Shown here: positions 27,949 through 36,200 of the stretch, piece after piece
Layout: every line of letters starts with the position of its first letter
How positions within the stretch are numbered: position 1 is the first letter of the stretch
Source: Acidobacteriota bacterium
Lineage (GTDB): Bacteria; Acidobacteriota; Terriglobia; Terriglobales; Acidobacteriaceae
Direction: 5' to 3'
NCBI GenBank assembly: GCA_013289685.1
Contig: JABCZL010000013.1
Coordinates: 124,001 to 188,000 of the forward strand
DNA length: 64,000 nucleotides
Notes under the pieces: model-generated
What the model was told of the DNA's origin: nothing
What the model saw: only the letters and a program-made list of their open reading frames with translations
Database searches by the model: none
Translations under genes and position numbers: made by a program

Positions 27949-29280
27949 TCAGACTTCCGCCGATTTGAGCCGCGGCGCCAGCACCTGTACAAAGCCAAAC
28001 GCAATCAGATAAGCCAAGCCAGCCATCACGAACACGGGTACATACGATCCGGTGTGCTGCAGAATATAACCCACCACCTGGGCAATACACATTCCGCCGA
28101 TCGCTCCGGCCATAGTGCCGAAGCCCACGACGGAACCCACAGCATTCCGCGGAAACATGTCGGAAGCCAGCGTGTAGATATTCGCCGACCAGCCCTGATG
28201 CGCTCCCGCGGCAATCGCGATCAGAAACACCGCAAGCCACGCATCGGTGGTCCGCGCCGCAATCATGATGGGGGTTACCGCCAGCGCGCAAACCAAAAGC
28301 GCGCTCTTGCGGCTGGCATTCACGGTCCACCCTCGTTTCAGCAGGGAAGACGAAAGCCAGCCTCCGCCGATACTGCCCACGCACGCTCCGCTGTAGATGA
28401 TGGACAGGGGCAACCTCATCCCGCTCAAACTCAGCCCGAGGTTGCGGCTCAGGAAATCCGGCATCCAGAACAGATACACCCACCAGATCGGATCGGTAAA
28501 AAACTTGCCCAAGGCGATCGCCCATGCCTGGCGCAAGGTCAGCAGAGTAAGCCAGGGGACGGTCACGTTTGCCGTTTCCAGATCCTGCGGATCGCTGTGG
28601 ATGTAAGCCAGTTCTGCGGCGCCAACTCGCTTGTCCTCTTCCGGGCAGTGATATAGGGACAGCCAGCACAAAATCCAGAAAAATCCGATGGCGCCGGTGG
28701 CGATGAACGCCATGCGCCATCCAAAGCGAAGGGTGATCCAGGGGACGAGCAGCGGCGTCACGATGGCCCCGATGTTCGATCCGGAATTGAACAGCCCCGT
28801 GGCCAGCGCTCGTTCCCGCTTGGGGAACCACTCCGCCACCGCCTTCACCGCGGCCGGGAAACTGCCGGCCTCGCCCAGTCCCAAACTAAAGCGCGCTGCC
28901 GCGAATTGAAATACCGAGCTAGCCGCCGCGTGTGCCATGGCGGCCGCGCTCCATACAAATACCGCCAGAGAGAATCCCTTGCGGGTGCCTAACCGGTCGA
29001 TCAGCTTTCCGATGAACAGTAATCCGACGGCATACGCCAACGTGAACGTGAAAATGATGTCGCCGTACCCTTTTTCAGTCCAACCGAACTGGATTTGCAG
29101 GGTTGGTTTGAGCAGCGCGATCACCTGGCGGTCCATGTAGTTGACCGTGGTCGCAAAAAACAGCAAGCCACAGATTAGCCAACGCCGCCCGCCGATGGGA
29201 CTCGCAGGCTCAGACGCGATTCTCTCCGCAACGAGTGTGGGTTTCAGGCTCACTGAACTCTGCGCTCGGGCGACGTCCAT
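27949..29280 (-). CDS. MFS transporter, second hexuronate/ACS family carrier
   Basis: This 443-residue protein has about 12 membrane helices and the ACS-family motifs NYMDRQVIALLKPTLQ and GLGEAGSFPAAVKAVAEWFPKRERALATGLF. It is clearly a paralogue of the carrier at 25728-27035 but is diverged. It is transcribed in the same direction, upstream of the NagB-like gene. Two such carriers in one island suggest uptake of two related sugar acids, or uptake of one acid and of a sugar derivative. The start is ATG 29280, directly after a GTG that is also in frame. Confidence 0.88.
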   Translation of the reverse strand: MDVARAQSSVSLKPTLVAERIASEPASPIGGRRWLICGLLFFATTVNYMDRQVIALLKPTLQIQFGWTEKGYGDIIFTFTLAYAVGLLFIGKLIDRLGTRKGFSLAVFVWSAAAMAHAAASSVFQFAAARFSLGLGEAGSFPAAVKAVAEWFPKRERALATGLFNSGSNIGAIVTPLLVPWITLRFGWRMAFIATGAIGFFWILCWLSLYHCPEEDKRVGAAELAYIHSDPQDLETANVTVPWLTLLTLRQAWAIALGKFFTDPIWWVYLFWMPDFLSRNLGLSLSGMRLPLSIIYSGACVGSIGGGWLSSSLLKRGWTVNASRKSALLVCALAVTPIMIAARTTDAWLAVFLIAIAAGAHQGWSANIYTLASDMFPRNAVGSVVGFGTMAGAIGGMCIAQVVGYILQHTGSYVPVFVMAGLAYLIAFGFVQVLAPRLKSAEV

Positions 29281-29363
29281 CACTACACATGGGGCAGGGC
29301 CTCTCCGTCAAGTTGCCGCTGAACTGACTCGTGCCTCAGTTCGAAAGCAATCATCCCCTGGGT

Positions 29364-29412
29364 GTCATCCTGAACGGAGCCGTTCTTCGGCGAAGTGAAG
29401 GATCTCGCGCGG
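29364..29412 (+). repeat. Dispersed GTCATCCTGAACGGAGC-type repeat
   Basis: The sequence runs GTCATCCTGAACGGAGCC, then a CGTTCTTCGGCG segment, then AAGTGAAGGATCTCGCG. It is the same family as 17391-17452 and 37191-37224. It lies in the divergent gap between the MFS gene and uxaC, so it might influence, or merely sit inside, their promoter region. Confidence 0.55.
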
Positions 29413-29499
29413 CTAGGACGCACACCGAACTGATATGATTCAGGGCTTGAATCGCGGTTTCATACGCTAGACGGCTTCAGACCACACGAACGCGCTCCC

Positions 29500-30900
29500 A
29501 TGAACGCCTTTCTCACCGAAGATTTCCTTCTATTGAACGACGCAGCGCGGCGTCTCTATCATCAGTTCGCCGCTCCGCAGCCCATCCTCGACTACCACTG
29601 CCATCTTTCTCCCTGCGATATTGCGGAAAATCGCCGGTTTGCGAATCTCTTTGAGATCTGGCTTGAGGGAGACCACTATAAATGGCGGGCCATGCGGGCC
29701 AACGGCGTCGCGGAAAAATACATCACCGGGGATGCCACTCCCTACGAGAAGTTTCTGGCCTGGGCGCGAACCGTTCCTTGCACGCTGCGTAATCCGCTCT
29801 ACCACTGGACGCATCTCGAGTTGCAGCGCTACTTCGGGATTACGGAATTGCTCGATGAGTCGTCAGCGCCGTCGATTTGGGAAAGGGCGAACGCCGTTCT
29901 TTCGAACCTCACCGCGCACGCGATTCTCAAGAAATTCAACGTCGAGGTTGTGTGCACCACTGACGATCCCACCGACGACCTCCAACACCATCGGGCGATC
30001 GCGAAGTCGCACCGACCAACGCAAGTTTTCCCAGCGTTTCGCCCGGACAAAGCTCTGGCCATCGGCGATCCAGAGTTCTTGCCCTGGGTCGAGAAGCTTT
30101 CGCAGGTTGCCAACGTGGACGTTCCTGACCTGAGCGGATTTCTCAAGGCACTGCACAACCGGCACGACGCCTTTCATGCCCTGGGCTGCCGCCTCTCCGA
30201 TCACGGACTGAATCATTGCTACGCCGAGCCCTGTTCCGAGCGGGCCGCTGCAGCCATTTTCGCCAAGGCCCGCGCAGGCCACTCCATAACCGACGACGAG
30301 CGCACTCACTTTGCTTCTTTCATGATGCTTTTCTTCGGCCGGCTCGATGCCGAAAAAGGATGGACCAAGCAACTGCACCTCGGCGCATTGCGCAACGTCA
30401 ACACCGCCGCCCGCCAAAAACTTGGAGCCGACGCCGGCTACGATACGATCGGCGATTTCCCCCAGGCCGCCCATCTGGCCGCCTATCTCGACCTGCTCGA
30501 GCAGGAAAACGCCCTGCCGCAGATGATCCTGTACAACGTAAACCCAGCAGACACGTTTCAGTTCGCAACCCTGATCGGCAACTTTCAGGATGGAGAACGG
30601 CCCGGCAAAATCCAATACGGCAGCGCCTGGTGGTTCCTCGACCAGAAGCAGGGCATCACTGCGCAACTCGACGCCTTATCGAATGTTGGCCTGCTCGCGC
30701 GTTTCATCGGCATGGTCACCGACTCGCGCTCGTTCATGTCCTACCCTCGCCATGAATATTTCCGCCGCGTGCTGTGCGATCTCATCGGACAAGATGTGAT
30801 GCGGGGCGAACTGCCCAATGACGACGCACTGCTAGGCCGGCTCATCCAGGACATTTGCTATCGGAATGCCAAGCAGTATTTACAATTGCCTGTCCGATAG
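29500..30900 (+). CDS. uxaC: Glucuronate (uronate) isomerase
   Basis: This 466-residue enzyme matches uronate isomerase over its whole length. It begins MNAFLTEDFLLLNDAARRLYH and contains the amidohydrolase-type metal motif DYHCHLSP near residue 31. Further conserved phrases are VVCTTDDPTDDL, HLGALRNVN, and the final FIGMVTDSRSFMSYPRHEYFRR. It converts D-glucuronate to D-fructuronate (and galacturonate to tagaturonate), the entry step of the pathway encoded here. It is divergent from the upstream MFS gene, across a 219-bp gap carrying a dispersed repeat. Confidence 0.96.
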   Translation: MNAFLTEDFLLLNDAARRLYHQFAAPQPILDYHCHLSPCDIAENRRFANLFEIWLEGDHYKWRAMRANGVAEKYITGDATPYEKFLAWARTVPCTLRNPLYHWTHLELQRYFGITELLDESSAPSIWERANAVLSNLTAHAILKKFNVEVVCTTDDPTDDLQHHRAIAKSHRPTQVFPAFRPDKALAIGDPEFLPWVEKLSQVANVDVPDLSGFLKALHNRHDAFHALGCRLSDHGLNHCYAEPCSERAAAAIFAKARAGHSITDDERTHFASFMMLFFGRLDAEKGWTKQLHLGALRNVNTAARQKLGADAGYDTIGDFPQAAHLAAYLDLLEQENALPQMILYNVNPADTFQFATLIGNFQDGERPGKIQYGSAWWFLDQKQGITAQLDALSNVGLLARFIGMVTDSRSFMSYPRHEYFRRVLCDLIGQDVMRGELPNDDALLGRLIQDICYRNAKQYLQLPVR

Positions 30901-31056
30901 TTCCCATTTGCCTAAGGATAGTTTTTCTTTTGCCCGGAAACGGCGCGTGTAAAAGCTCCAACCTGACGTCTGCCCGAGAAATCCAATTTATTTTCAATGG
31001 TTTATGTGAACCCAAAAGCTGACCTCACTCCCAGGCATCTCCGCCTCGCGTTTTTG

Positions 31057-31074
31057 CAACTAACAAATTAGTTG
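31057..31074. promoter_or_regulatory. BlaI-type operator overlapping the blaI promoter
   Basis: CAACTAACAAATTAGTTG is a perfect inverted repeat with 7-bp arms and a CAAA centre. A near-identical site, AACTAACGAATTAGTT, lies at 33059-33074 before htrA. Its right arm overlaps a -35-like TTGACG (31072-31077), which is 17 bp from TCAAAT (31095-31100). A repressor bound here would block the promoter. That BlaI binds it is inferred from position and duplication. Confidence 0.7.
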
Positions 31075-31100
31075 ACGTTTGGCCTTCAGCCCCGTCAAAT
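31072..31100 (+). promoter_or_regulatory. Putative sigma-70 promoter of blaI-M56 operon
   Basis: TTGACG (-35) is followed after 17 bp by TCAAAT (-10), which places the transcript start near 31107. This would lie after the in-frame TTG at 31079, which supports translation from the TTG at 31139. The promoter overlaps the operator palindrome by three bases. Confidence 0.5.
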
Positions 31101-31138
31101 TCATAGAGTCGAAAAACGCGCAGGAGAAGGAGCACCGA

Positions 31139-31522
31139 TTGGCCCGCAGCAAGTCCGCAACGCTGACTGAAGCCGAGTTACGGATCATGAACGTGCTCTG
31201 GGATCGTGGTTCCGCGACCGTCCACGAGGTGCTTGAGGCTCTTCCCGCTAGGCCCGCCTTGGCCTACAACTCCATCCTGACGATCATTCGTATTCTGGAG
31301 AAAAAGGGATACGTGAAGCACGTCAAGGACGAAGACAAGCGTGCTCACGTGTTTATGCCGCAAGTGAACCGAAAAGACGCTACTCGGTTCGAAGTGCGGC
31401 ATCTGGTCAGCCGCTTCTTCGGCAACTCCCGCGAACAGCTCGTGCTGAACGTGCTGGAAGAGACGAGTATTGACGCGGAAGAGCTCGATCGCCTGCGCCA
31501 GTTGCTGGAAAGGAGTAAGTGA
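31139..31522 (+). CDS. blaI: BlaI/MecI/CopY family transcriptional repressor
   Basis: From a TTG start with AAGGAG 6 nt upstream the protein is 127 residues, the usual BlaI length. A winged helix occupies residues 8-75 (LTEAELRIMNVLWDRGSATVHE, NSILTIIRILEKKGYVKHV). The C-terminal dimerisation region ends LDRLRQLLERSK. BlaI repressors bind palindromes as dimers and are cleaved when the partner M56 sensor peptidase is activated. The adjacent M56 gene follows after 7 bp. A longer product from a TTG at 31079 would begin inside the promoter and is unlikely. Confidence 0.88.
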   Translation: MARSKSATLTEAELRIMNVLWDRGSATVHEVLEALPARPALAYNSILTIIRILEKKGYVKHVKDEDKRAHVFMPQVNRKDATRFEVRHLVSRFFGNSREQLVLNVLEETSIDAEELDRLRQLLERSK

Positions 31523-31529
31523 ACCGACC

Positions 31530-33002
31530 ATGACTGCGGCGATGTCTGCGACGATGACGGCGGCGCTCAACCTGAATGCGATTGCCCAAACCTCCGCGGT
31601 TCAGATCGTGGACTGCCTGGTCGAGGGCACGCTCATCGCCATCTTCGCCGGCTTGATGCTGGGTGTGACTCGCCGGCAGAATTCGCGCACCCGATTTGCA
31701 GTATGGTTTTCCGCCCTCATCGCGATCGCGACCTTGCCCTTGTTCGAGGGTGCATGGTGGCCGAGCGTGGGCAATAGTTTTGCAGTGACAGCGACCCGGC
31801 CGGCAATCACACTCCCCGGCTCCTGGGCGCTTTACTTATTCGGAGCGTGGGCCTCGATCGCGGTTTGGTTCTTAGCAGGCGTCGGCCGAGGTCTGTGGCA
31901 TCTGCATGTTCTCCGCAAGAGTTGCGTCCCGGTCGATCCCTCCGGGTTGCCGCCTCAACTGCGGCAAACGCTGCAAGGCGGCCAAACTAGGCGGGTAGCG
32001 CTCTGCCTTTCCGATCGAGTGCAGGTTCCGACGGCCATCGGCTTGGTGAAACCCGCGGTGATCATCCCGCGATGGGTGGTGCAGGAACTTTCTCCCGACG
32101 AACTGAACCAGATCCTGCTCCATGAACTCGCGCATCTGCGCCGTTGGGACGATTGGACGAATCTCGTTCAGAAGATTGTGAAGGCGCTCTTCTTCTTCCA
32201 TCCCGCGGTGTGGTGGATCGAGAACAAAGTTTCCCTGGAACGCGAAATGGCCTGCGATGATGCCGTGCTGGCACAAACCGCAAGTCCGCGGGCATACGCC
32301 GAGTGCTTGGCGCACCTCGCCGAGAAAACTCTGATTCAGCGCAGCGTTGCGCTGGCCCAGGCGGCCCTCGGGCGGATTCGCCAAACCTCGCTGCGCGTGG
32401 CTCAGATTCTCGACGTGAATCGCCCCACCGGGATCGGCCGCGCCTGGAAGCCTGCTGTATCCCTCGTGGCCGCATTCGCCATGGTCTGTGTCATCGGCAT
32501 TTCCAGAGCGCCGCGACTGGTTGCGTTTCGTGATAGTGAGAATAGTCGCGCTGAGATGCCAGACGCTTCCATCAACGCCGGGAGCGGACGCTTTGCAACG
32601 TCGCTGCCAATCGTTAATGTGAGCGCGAAAGTCGTGGCTCAGCCCCATCATCAGATTGCAGGTGCCCCATTTCTCGCGCGTCCTGTGCGCGAGAAGTGGG
32701 GAATTCCAAAAGCGAAGCTGACTGTACGCGCGCCTCATCGCAAAGCCAACGAGGAACAGATCGCCGCGATGCGGCCCATACCTGCACAACAGAGCGCCGT
32801 CAGCATGGTCCACGAAACCAATGTTCGCCTGACCAATGCGAATGCAGTCCCAGTCGCCTTCACGGAGACATTCTTTGTGGTGGTTGAAGGCCGCGAGAAT
32901 GCTACCGATCAGCCGGTATTCCAGATCCAGTTGTGGCACGTGCTGGTGCTGCATCCGGTCGTCGATCCCGACAGCAACAGAACTCCGCCGAAACAAACTT
33001 AG
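31530..33002 (+). CDS. M56 family membrane metallopeptidase (BlaR1/MecR1-like)
   Basis: This protein of about 490 residues has hydrophobic helices near residues 24-46, 54-72 and 100-122. The cytoplasmic zinc-protease segment follows, with H198-E199-LA-H202 (LLHELAHLRRWDDW) and the downstream LEREMACDD motif at 236-244. A further helix lies near 315-330. The rest is an extracytoplasmic tail of about 160 residues that has no penicillin-binding domain I can recognise. This differs from true BlaR1, so the stimulus is probably not a beta-lactam. It is coupled to blaI and should cleave that repressor on signal. Confidence 0.85.
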   Translation: MTAAMSATMTAALNLNAIAQTSAVQIVDCLVEGTLIAIFAGLMLGVTRRQNSRTRFAVWFSALIAIATLPLFEGAWWPSVGNSFAVTATRPAITLPGSWALYLFGAWASIAVWFLAGVGRGLWHLHVLRKSCVPVDPSGLPPQLRQTLQGGQTRRVALCLSDRVQVPTAIGLVKPAVIIPRWVVQELSPDELNQILLHELAHLRRWDDWTNLVQKIVKALFFFHPAVWWIENKVSLEREMACDDAVLAQTASPRAYAECLAHLAEKTLIQRSVALAQAALGRIRQTSLRVAQILDVNRPTGIGRAWKPAVSLVAAFAMVCVIGISRAPRLVAFRDSENSRAEMPDASINAGSGRFATSLPIVNVSAKVVAQPHHQIAGAPFLARPVREKWGIPKAKLTVRAPHRKANEEQIAAMRPIPAQQSAVSMVHETNVRLTNANAVPVAFTETFFVVVEGRENATDQPVFQIQLWHVLVLHPVVDPDSNRTPPKQT

Positions 33003-33058
33003 TCATGAAATCAAGAACATGAAATGCAGCAACCGAGGGCCGGAACAGCGATCTCAGG

Positions 33059-33074
33059 AACTAACGAATTAGTT
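33059..33074. promoter_or_regulatory. Second BlaI-type operator, upstream of htrA
   Basis: AACTAACGAATTAGTT has perfect 6-bp arms and a 4-nt centre, and differs from the blaI site at only one centre base within this span. It lies 30 bp before the htrA ATG. The gene order blaI, M56, then htrA behind its own copy of the operator suggests that HtrA belongs to the BlaI regulon. GGAACT at 33057-33062 also resembles an RpoE-type -35, which is speculative. Confidence 0.68.
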
Positions 33075-33104
33075 GTACGTATCTTGAAAAGGAGTAACTC
33101 AACA

Positions 33105-34667
33105 ATGAATGCAGGAATGCAGTTGCAAGACAGCACAGTGAAAGACAAAGCAAAGAAATGGACGCGGCGTTTCGCGGTGCCGATGCTGGCACTCGCGCTG
33201 GTCGGCGCGTTCACAACCTATGAATGCGTAAAGCCCGCCGCTGCAAGCGCCGCTGCCGCCGCGCCCGCTGCCGCGCCCCTCGATGCCGACAGCGTCGGCG
33301 CTCTGCTCGCCCTCGACAAGGCCATGGAAACCCTGGCGGCGCGGGTCACTCCGGCGGTCGTAAATGTCACCGTAACCTCGCGATCGAAACCAGAAATGAC
33401 AGGCAAGGAAATGCCAGAAGACATGCAACAGTTTTTTGGCCAGCAGAATCCGTTTGGGCAAGGCTTTGGCCCGCGCATGCACGGCCAACCTCAAATCGAG
33501 CACGGCATGGGCAGCGGCGTCGTGATCTCCCCTGACGGCTACATCGTAACCAACAACCACGTAATCGACGGAGCAGTCGACATCCGCGTGACCACCAGCA
33601 ATCGCCGCGTGCTGAAAGCGAAACTGGTTGGCGCCGATCCCCTCACGGACCTCGCAGTCCTGAAGGTGAGTGCGACCGATCTGGCGAGCGCCCCCTGGGG
33701 CGACTCGAAAGAAGTCCGGCCCGGTCAGACTGTGCTGGCCTTCGGCAATCCCTACGGATTTCGCTTTACCGTAACTCGCGGAATTGTGAGCGCGGTGAAT
33801 CGGGCAAACCCGGACCCCACCAATCCCAGCAAACCCGGTGAGTTCATCCAGACGGACGCGGCCATCAACCCCGGCAACTCCGGCGGGCCGCTCGTCGATG
33901 CGCGTGGCCAGGTCGTTGGCATCAACACCTTCCTGATTTCTCCTTCGGGCACGTTCTCAGGAATGGGATTCGCGATTCCCACCCAGATCGTGCGGCCAAC
34001 GGTTGAGACGCTGATCCGCTACGGCAAAGTCAGCCACGGCCACATCGGAATCGGCATCGCGGACATCACCCCCGAAAACGCGAAGTTCTTCGACGAGTCA
34101 AACCCGACTGGCGGTGTGGTGACGCAAGTTGAGCCCGACTCACCCGGTGCCAAGGCCGGCCTGCAGATCGGCGACGTCATCACCGAAATCGATGGCCAAA
34201 AGGTCAGCGATGCTGGCGAACTTCAGGTGCTGGTCGGACAGAAACAGCCCGGTAGCAAGATTTCTCTCAGCGTTCTGCGCGGGGGCAAGAGCATGACGAT
34301 TCCGGTCACGCTGGAGGAATTAGGCAGCCGCAAGGATGACAGCGGCGACAACTCGGGCGAAGGCCACGGAAAAATGCGCTGGGGCATCGGCCTCGGCGAC
34401 CTTACGCCGGAACTGCGCGACCAGCTTCAGGTCTCGCATGACGTCCACGGAGCTGTGATCGAGCAGGTACAACCGGGGAGTTCCGCGGACAATGCTGGAC
34501 TGCAGCAGGGCGACATCATCCTCGAAGTGAATCGCCACAAAGTCCAGAATGCGAGCGATGTGCAGCAGGCCTTGTCGAACGTGACCAAGGGCGAAGATGC
34601 CCTGTTGCTCGTCCATTCGAACGGCGGTAACAGCTTCCGGGTGCTGCATTCTCCCGAAAGCAACTAG
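33105..34667 (+). CDS. htrA: Do/HtrA-type periplasmic serine protease with two PDZ domains
   Basis: This 520-residue protein has an N-terminal signal anchor (residues 22-38) and an Ala-rich linker. The trypsin-like domain carries the triad His152 (VTNNHVID), Asp182 (LTDLAVLK) and Ser259 (NPGNSGGPL). Two PDZ domains lie near 310-395 (GVVTQVEPDSPGAKAGLQIGD) and 420-515 (GAVIEQVQPGSSADNAGLQQGD). It degrades or refolds damaged envelope proteins. The ATG at 33105 has AAAAGGAG 10 nt upstream. The operator match with blaI suggests control by the neighbouring BlaI/M56 pair, beside any general envelope-stress control. Confidence 0.94.
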   Translation: MNAGMQLQDSTVKDKAKKWTRRFAVPMLALALVGAFTTYECVKPAAASAAAAAPAAAPLDADSVGALLALDKAMETLAARVTPAVVNVTVTSRSKPEMTGKEMPEDMQQFFGQQNPFGQGFGPRMHGQPQIEHGMGSGVVISPDGYIVTNNHVIDGAVDIRVTTSNRRVLKAKLVGADPLTDLAVLKVSATDLASAPWGDSKEVRPGQTVLAFGNPYGFRFTVTRGIVSAVNRANPDPTNPSKPGEFIQTDAAINPGNSGGPLVDARGQVVGINTFLISPSGTFSGMGFAIPTQIVRPTVETLIRYGKVSHGHIGIGIADITPENAKFFDESNPTGGVVTQVEPDSPGAKAGLQIGDVITEIDGQKVSDAGELQVLVGQKQPGSKISLSVLRGGKSMTIPVTLEELGSRKDDSGDNSGEGHGKMRWGIGLGDLTPELRDQLQVSHDVHGAVIEQVQPGSSADNAGLQQGDIILEVNRHKVQNASDVQQALSNVTKGEDALLLVHSNGGNSFRVLHSPESN

Positions 34668-34675
34668 TCAAATCA

Positions 34676-34712
34676 CGCCGCGCTCCCTTCATCGCAAGGA
34701 GGGAGTGCGGCG
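34676..34712 (+). terminator. Hairpin after htrA
   Basis: The arms CGCCGCGCTCCCTT and AAGGAGGGAGTGCGGCG pair over about 13 bp with small imperfections around a short loop, starting 9 bp after the htrA stop. There is no T tract, so termination strength is uncertain. A second hairpin, GCGGCCC-TTCCA-GGGCCGC, lies at 34816-34834. Confidence 0.45.
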
Positions 34713-34749
34713 CATCACACACTGCGCTGCCGCGAAGCAGTGAAGCTCA

Positions 34750-34809
34750 AAGAGAAAGTCCGGAAGAAACGGGAAGTCCGGTTGGAACGGGAAGTCCCGG
34801 TAGGAACGT
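34750..34809 (+). repeat. Short tandem repeats of about 18 bp
   Basis: Three imperfect units follow each other: GAAAGTCCGGAAGAAACG, GGAAGTCCGGTTGGAACG, GGAAGTCCCGGTAGGAACG. A hairpin at 34816-34834 follows directly. The array lies between the ends of the convergent htrA and membrane-protein genes. No function is evident. Confidence 0.4.
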
Positions 34810-34899
34810 GGAAGAGCGGCCCTTCCAGGGCCGCGTAAGTGGACCGACATGTGAGCGGGCTTCAGCCCCCGTGGCTCGGATGGTCATGCGCAAGCCGTA

Positions 34900-36120
34900 T
34901 CACCCCCGCGGCACCTGCGCCAGATTCACCACGCTCCAGACCACGTAAGCCGCCATCATCCCCACAATGCACGCCATCACCAGCGGACGGTAACTCGTCT
35001 CCAGCAAATCGGCCAGCACGCCCGACACGAAGATGAACAGAAATGGAATCGCCGCGAGCAGAAATCCCGCACCCGCGACGTGCGGATGCGCCATCCCCAG
35101 CCCAATGAACAACACCGCGACCAGCAGCGGCGCAGTGTTGCCAAAATAACGCGTGCGAGGCCACGCGCCATAAGTCACCACCGCCACCGGAAGCCCGAGC
35201 GCGAGCGCTGGACACGCGCGACCAATTTGCACCGCGACCTGCTTATAGACTCCAAGCACGGTGAACCCCCGCCAGGTCGCTCCCCAGAACTCAGCGTGAC
35301 GCATGCTCTGGGCGAAAGCGTGCGCGTGAAAAAAGTAGATCGCAAACAGCAGAACAAATCCCACGACACAAGCCGCGATCCAGATGACGACTCCTGCCTG
35401 CCGCCGCACCGGGGCCACGTAAAGCAGGAAGCCCAGAGCCATCGGAGCCAGCACGATGAGTGAGAACTGCGATCCCACTGCGATGGCCAGCGAAACTCCG
35501 AGCAACACGATGCGCCGCCAGTTCCACAGCACCACTTCTCGCGGCGCATAAAGCGTATGCGCGACGGCGATGGCCGTGAAGATAGTCCCAAACGCTCCCC
35601 AGGCCGCAACGATCTCCGGTTCGGTATGCCACACCGCGCTCGCCTGAATCAGCGAGGGCGAGAAACAGTAGAAGGTGAGGGCGACAAATCCGCCGGTGTT
35701 CCCGCACAGCCGTCGCGCGACATACCACAACGAGGCGCCTAGAAAGAGGCCGCAGGCAAGAAACGGAATCCGTGGCAGCCAACGCCAGTACGCAGCCGCA
35801 TCACCGCCAAAATCCCGCGGCCAAACCAGCAGCGGTGCGGCGGACAGCACCGAAAGCAGCGGCGACTGCTCGGTGTCGAAGCTGTCGAGGGTGACTGCGA
35901 TATTCGCGTCTGGGTTCAAGTATGGGGCGGCGGCGGTGCCGCGACCGTGCAACTGCTTCCACCCTTCGCCAATACGGATGGCCTCTGCGCCGTCCGGCTC
36001 GTGACCCGCGCGCAACTCGGCATGCGCCAGCCACAAGGCCTGCGCCAGAAAACAGAGCAGCAGCAGTCCGGCGAGAAATTGCGGACGTCCAAAGCGTTCG
36101 CGGGTGAAATATGGGCGCAT
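34900..36120 (-). CDS. Polytopic membrane protein, GT-C/PMT-like glycosyltransferase candidate
   Basis: This 406-residue protein has about ten hydrophobic helices. An N-terminal helix leads into a first loop (ELRAGHEPDGAEAIRIGEGWKQ, then PYLNPDANIAVTLDSFDTEQSPLLSVL) that resembles the first periplasmic loop of dolichol-phosphate-mannosyltransferase-like enzymes. The catalytic acidic residues are not in a clear canonical order, so the family assignment is tentative. It is divergent from the CPBP protease gene, with only 23 to 80 bp between starts. It could equally be an uncharacterised acidobacterial membrane protein. Confidence 0.65.
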   Translation of the reverse strand: MRPYFTRERFGRPQFLAGLLLLCFLAQALWLAHAELRAGHEPDGAEAIRIGEGWKQLHGRGTAAAPYLNPDANIAVTLDSFDTEQSPLLSVLSAAPLLVWPRDFGGDAAAYWRWLPRIPFLACGLFLGASLWYVARRLCGNTGGFVALTFYCFSPSLIQASAVWHTEPEIVAAWGAFGTIFTAIAVAHTLYAPREVVLWNWRRIVLLGVSLAIAVGSQFSLIVLAPMALGFLLYVAPVRRQAGVVIWIAACVVGFVLLFAIYFFHAHAFAQSMRHAEFWGATWRGFTVLGVYKQVAVQIGRACPALALGLPVAVVTYGAWPRTRYFGNTAPLLVAVLFIGLGMAHPHVAGAGFLLAAIPFLFIFVSGVLADLLETSYRPLVMACIVGMMAAYVVWSVVNLAQVPRG

Positions 36121-36200
36121 AAGGTCGAGCCGAGTGTTTTACCATGGCGGAGGCGGTTTGCGGGAAAGATTGCGAACGAGACTGCGAAGACCGGCGTGCA

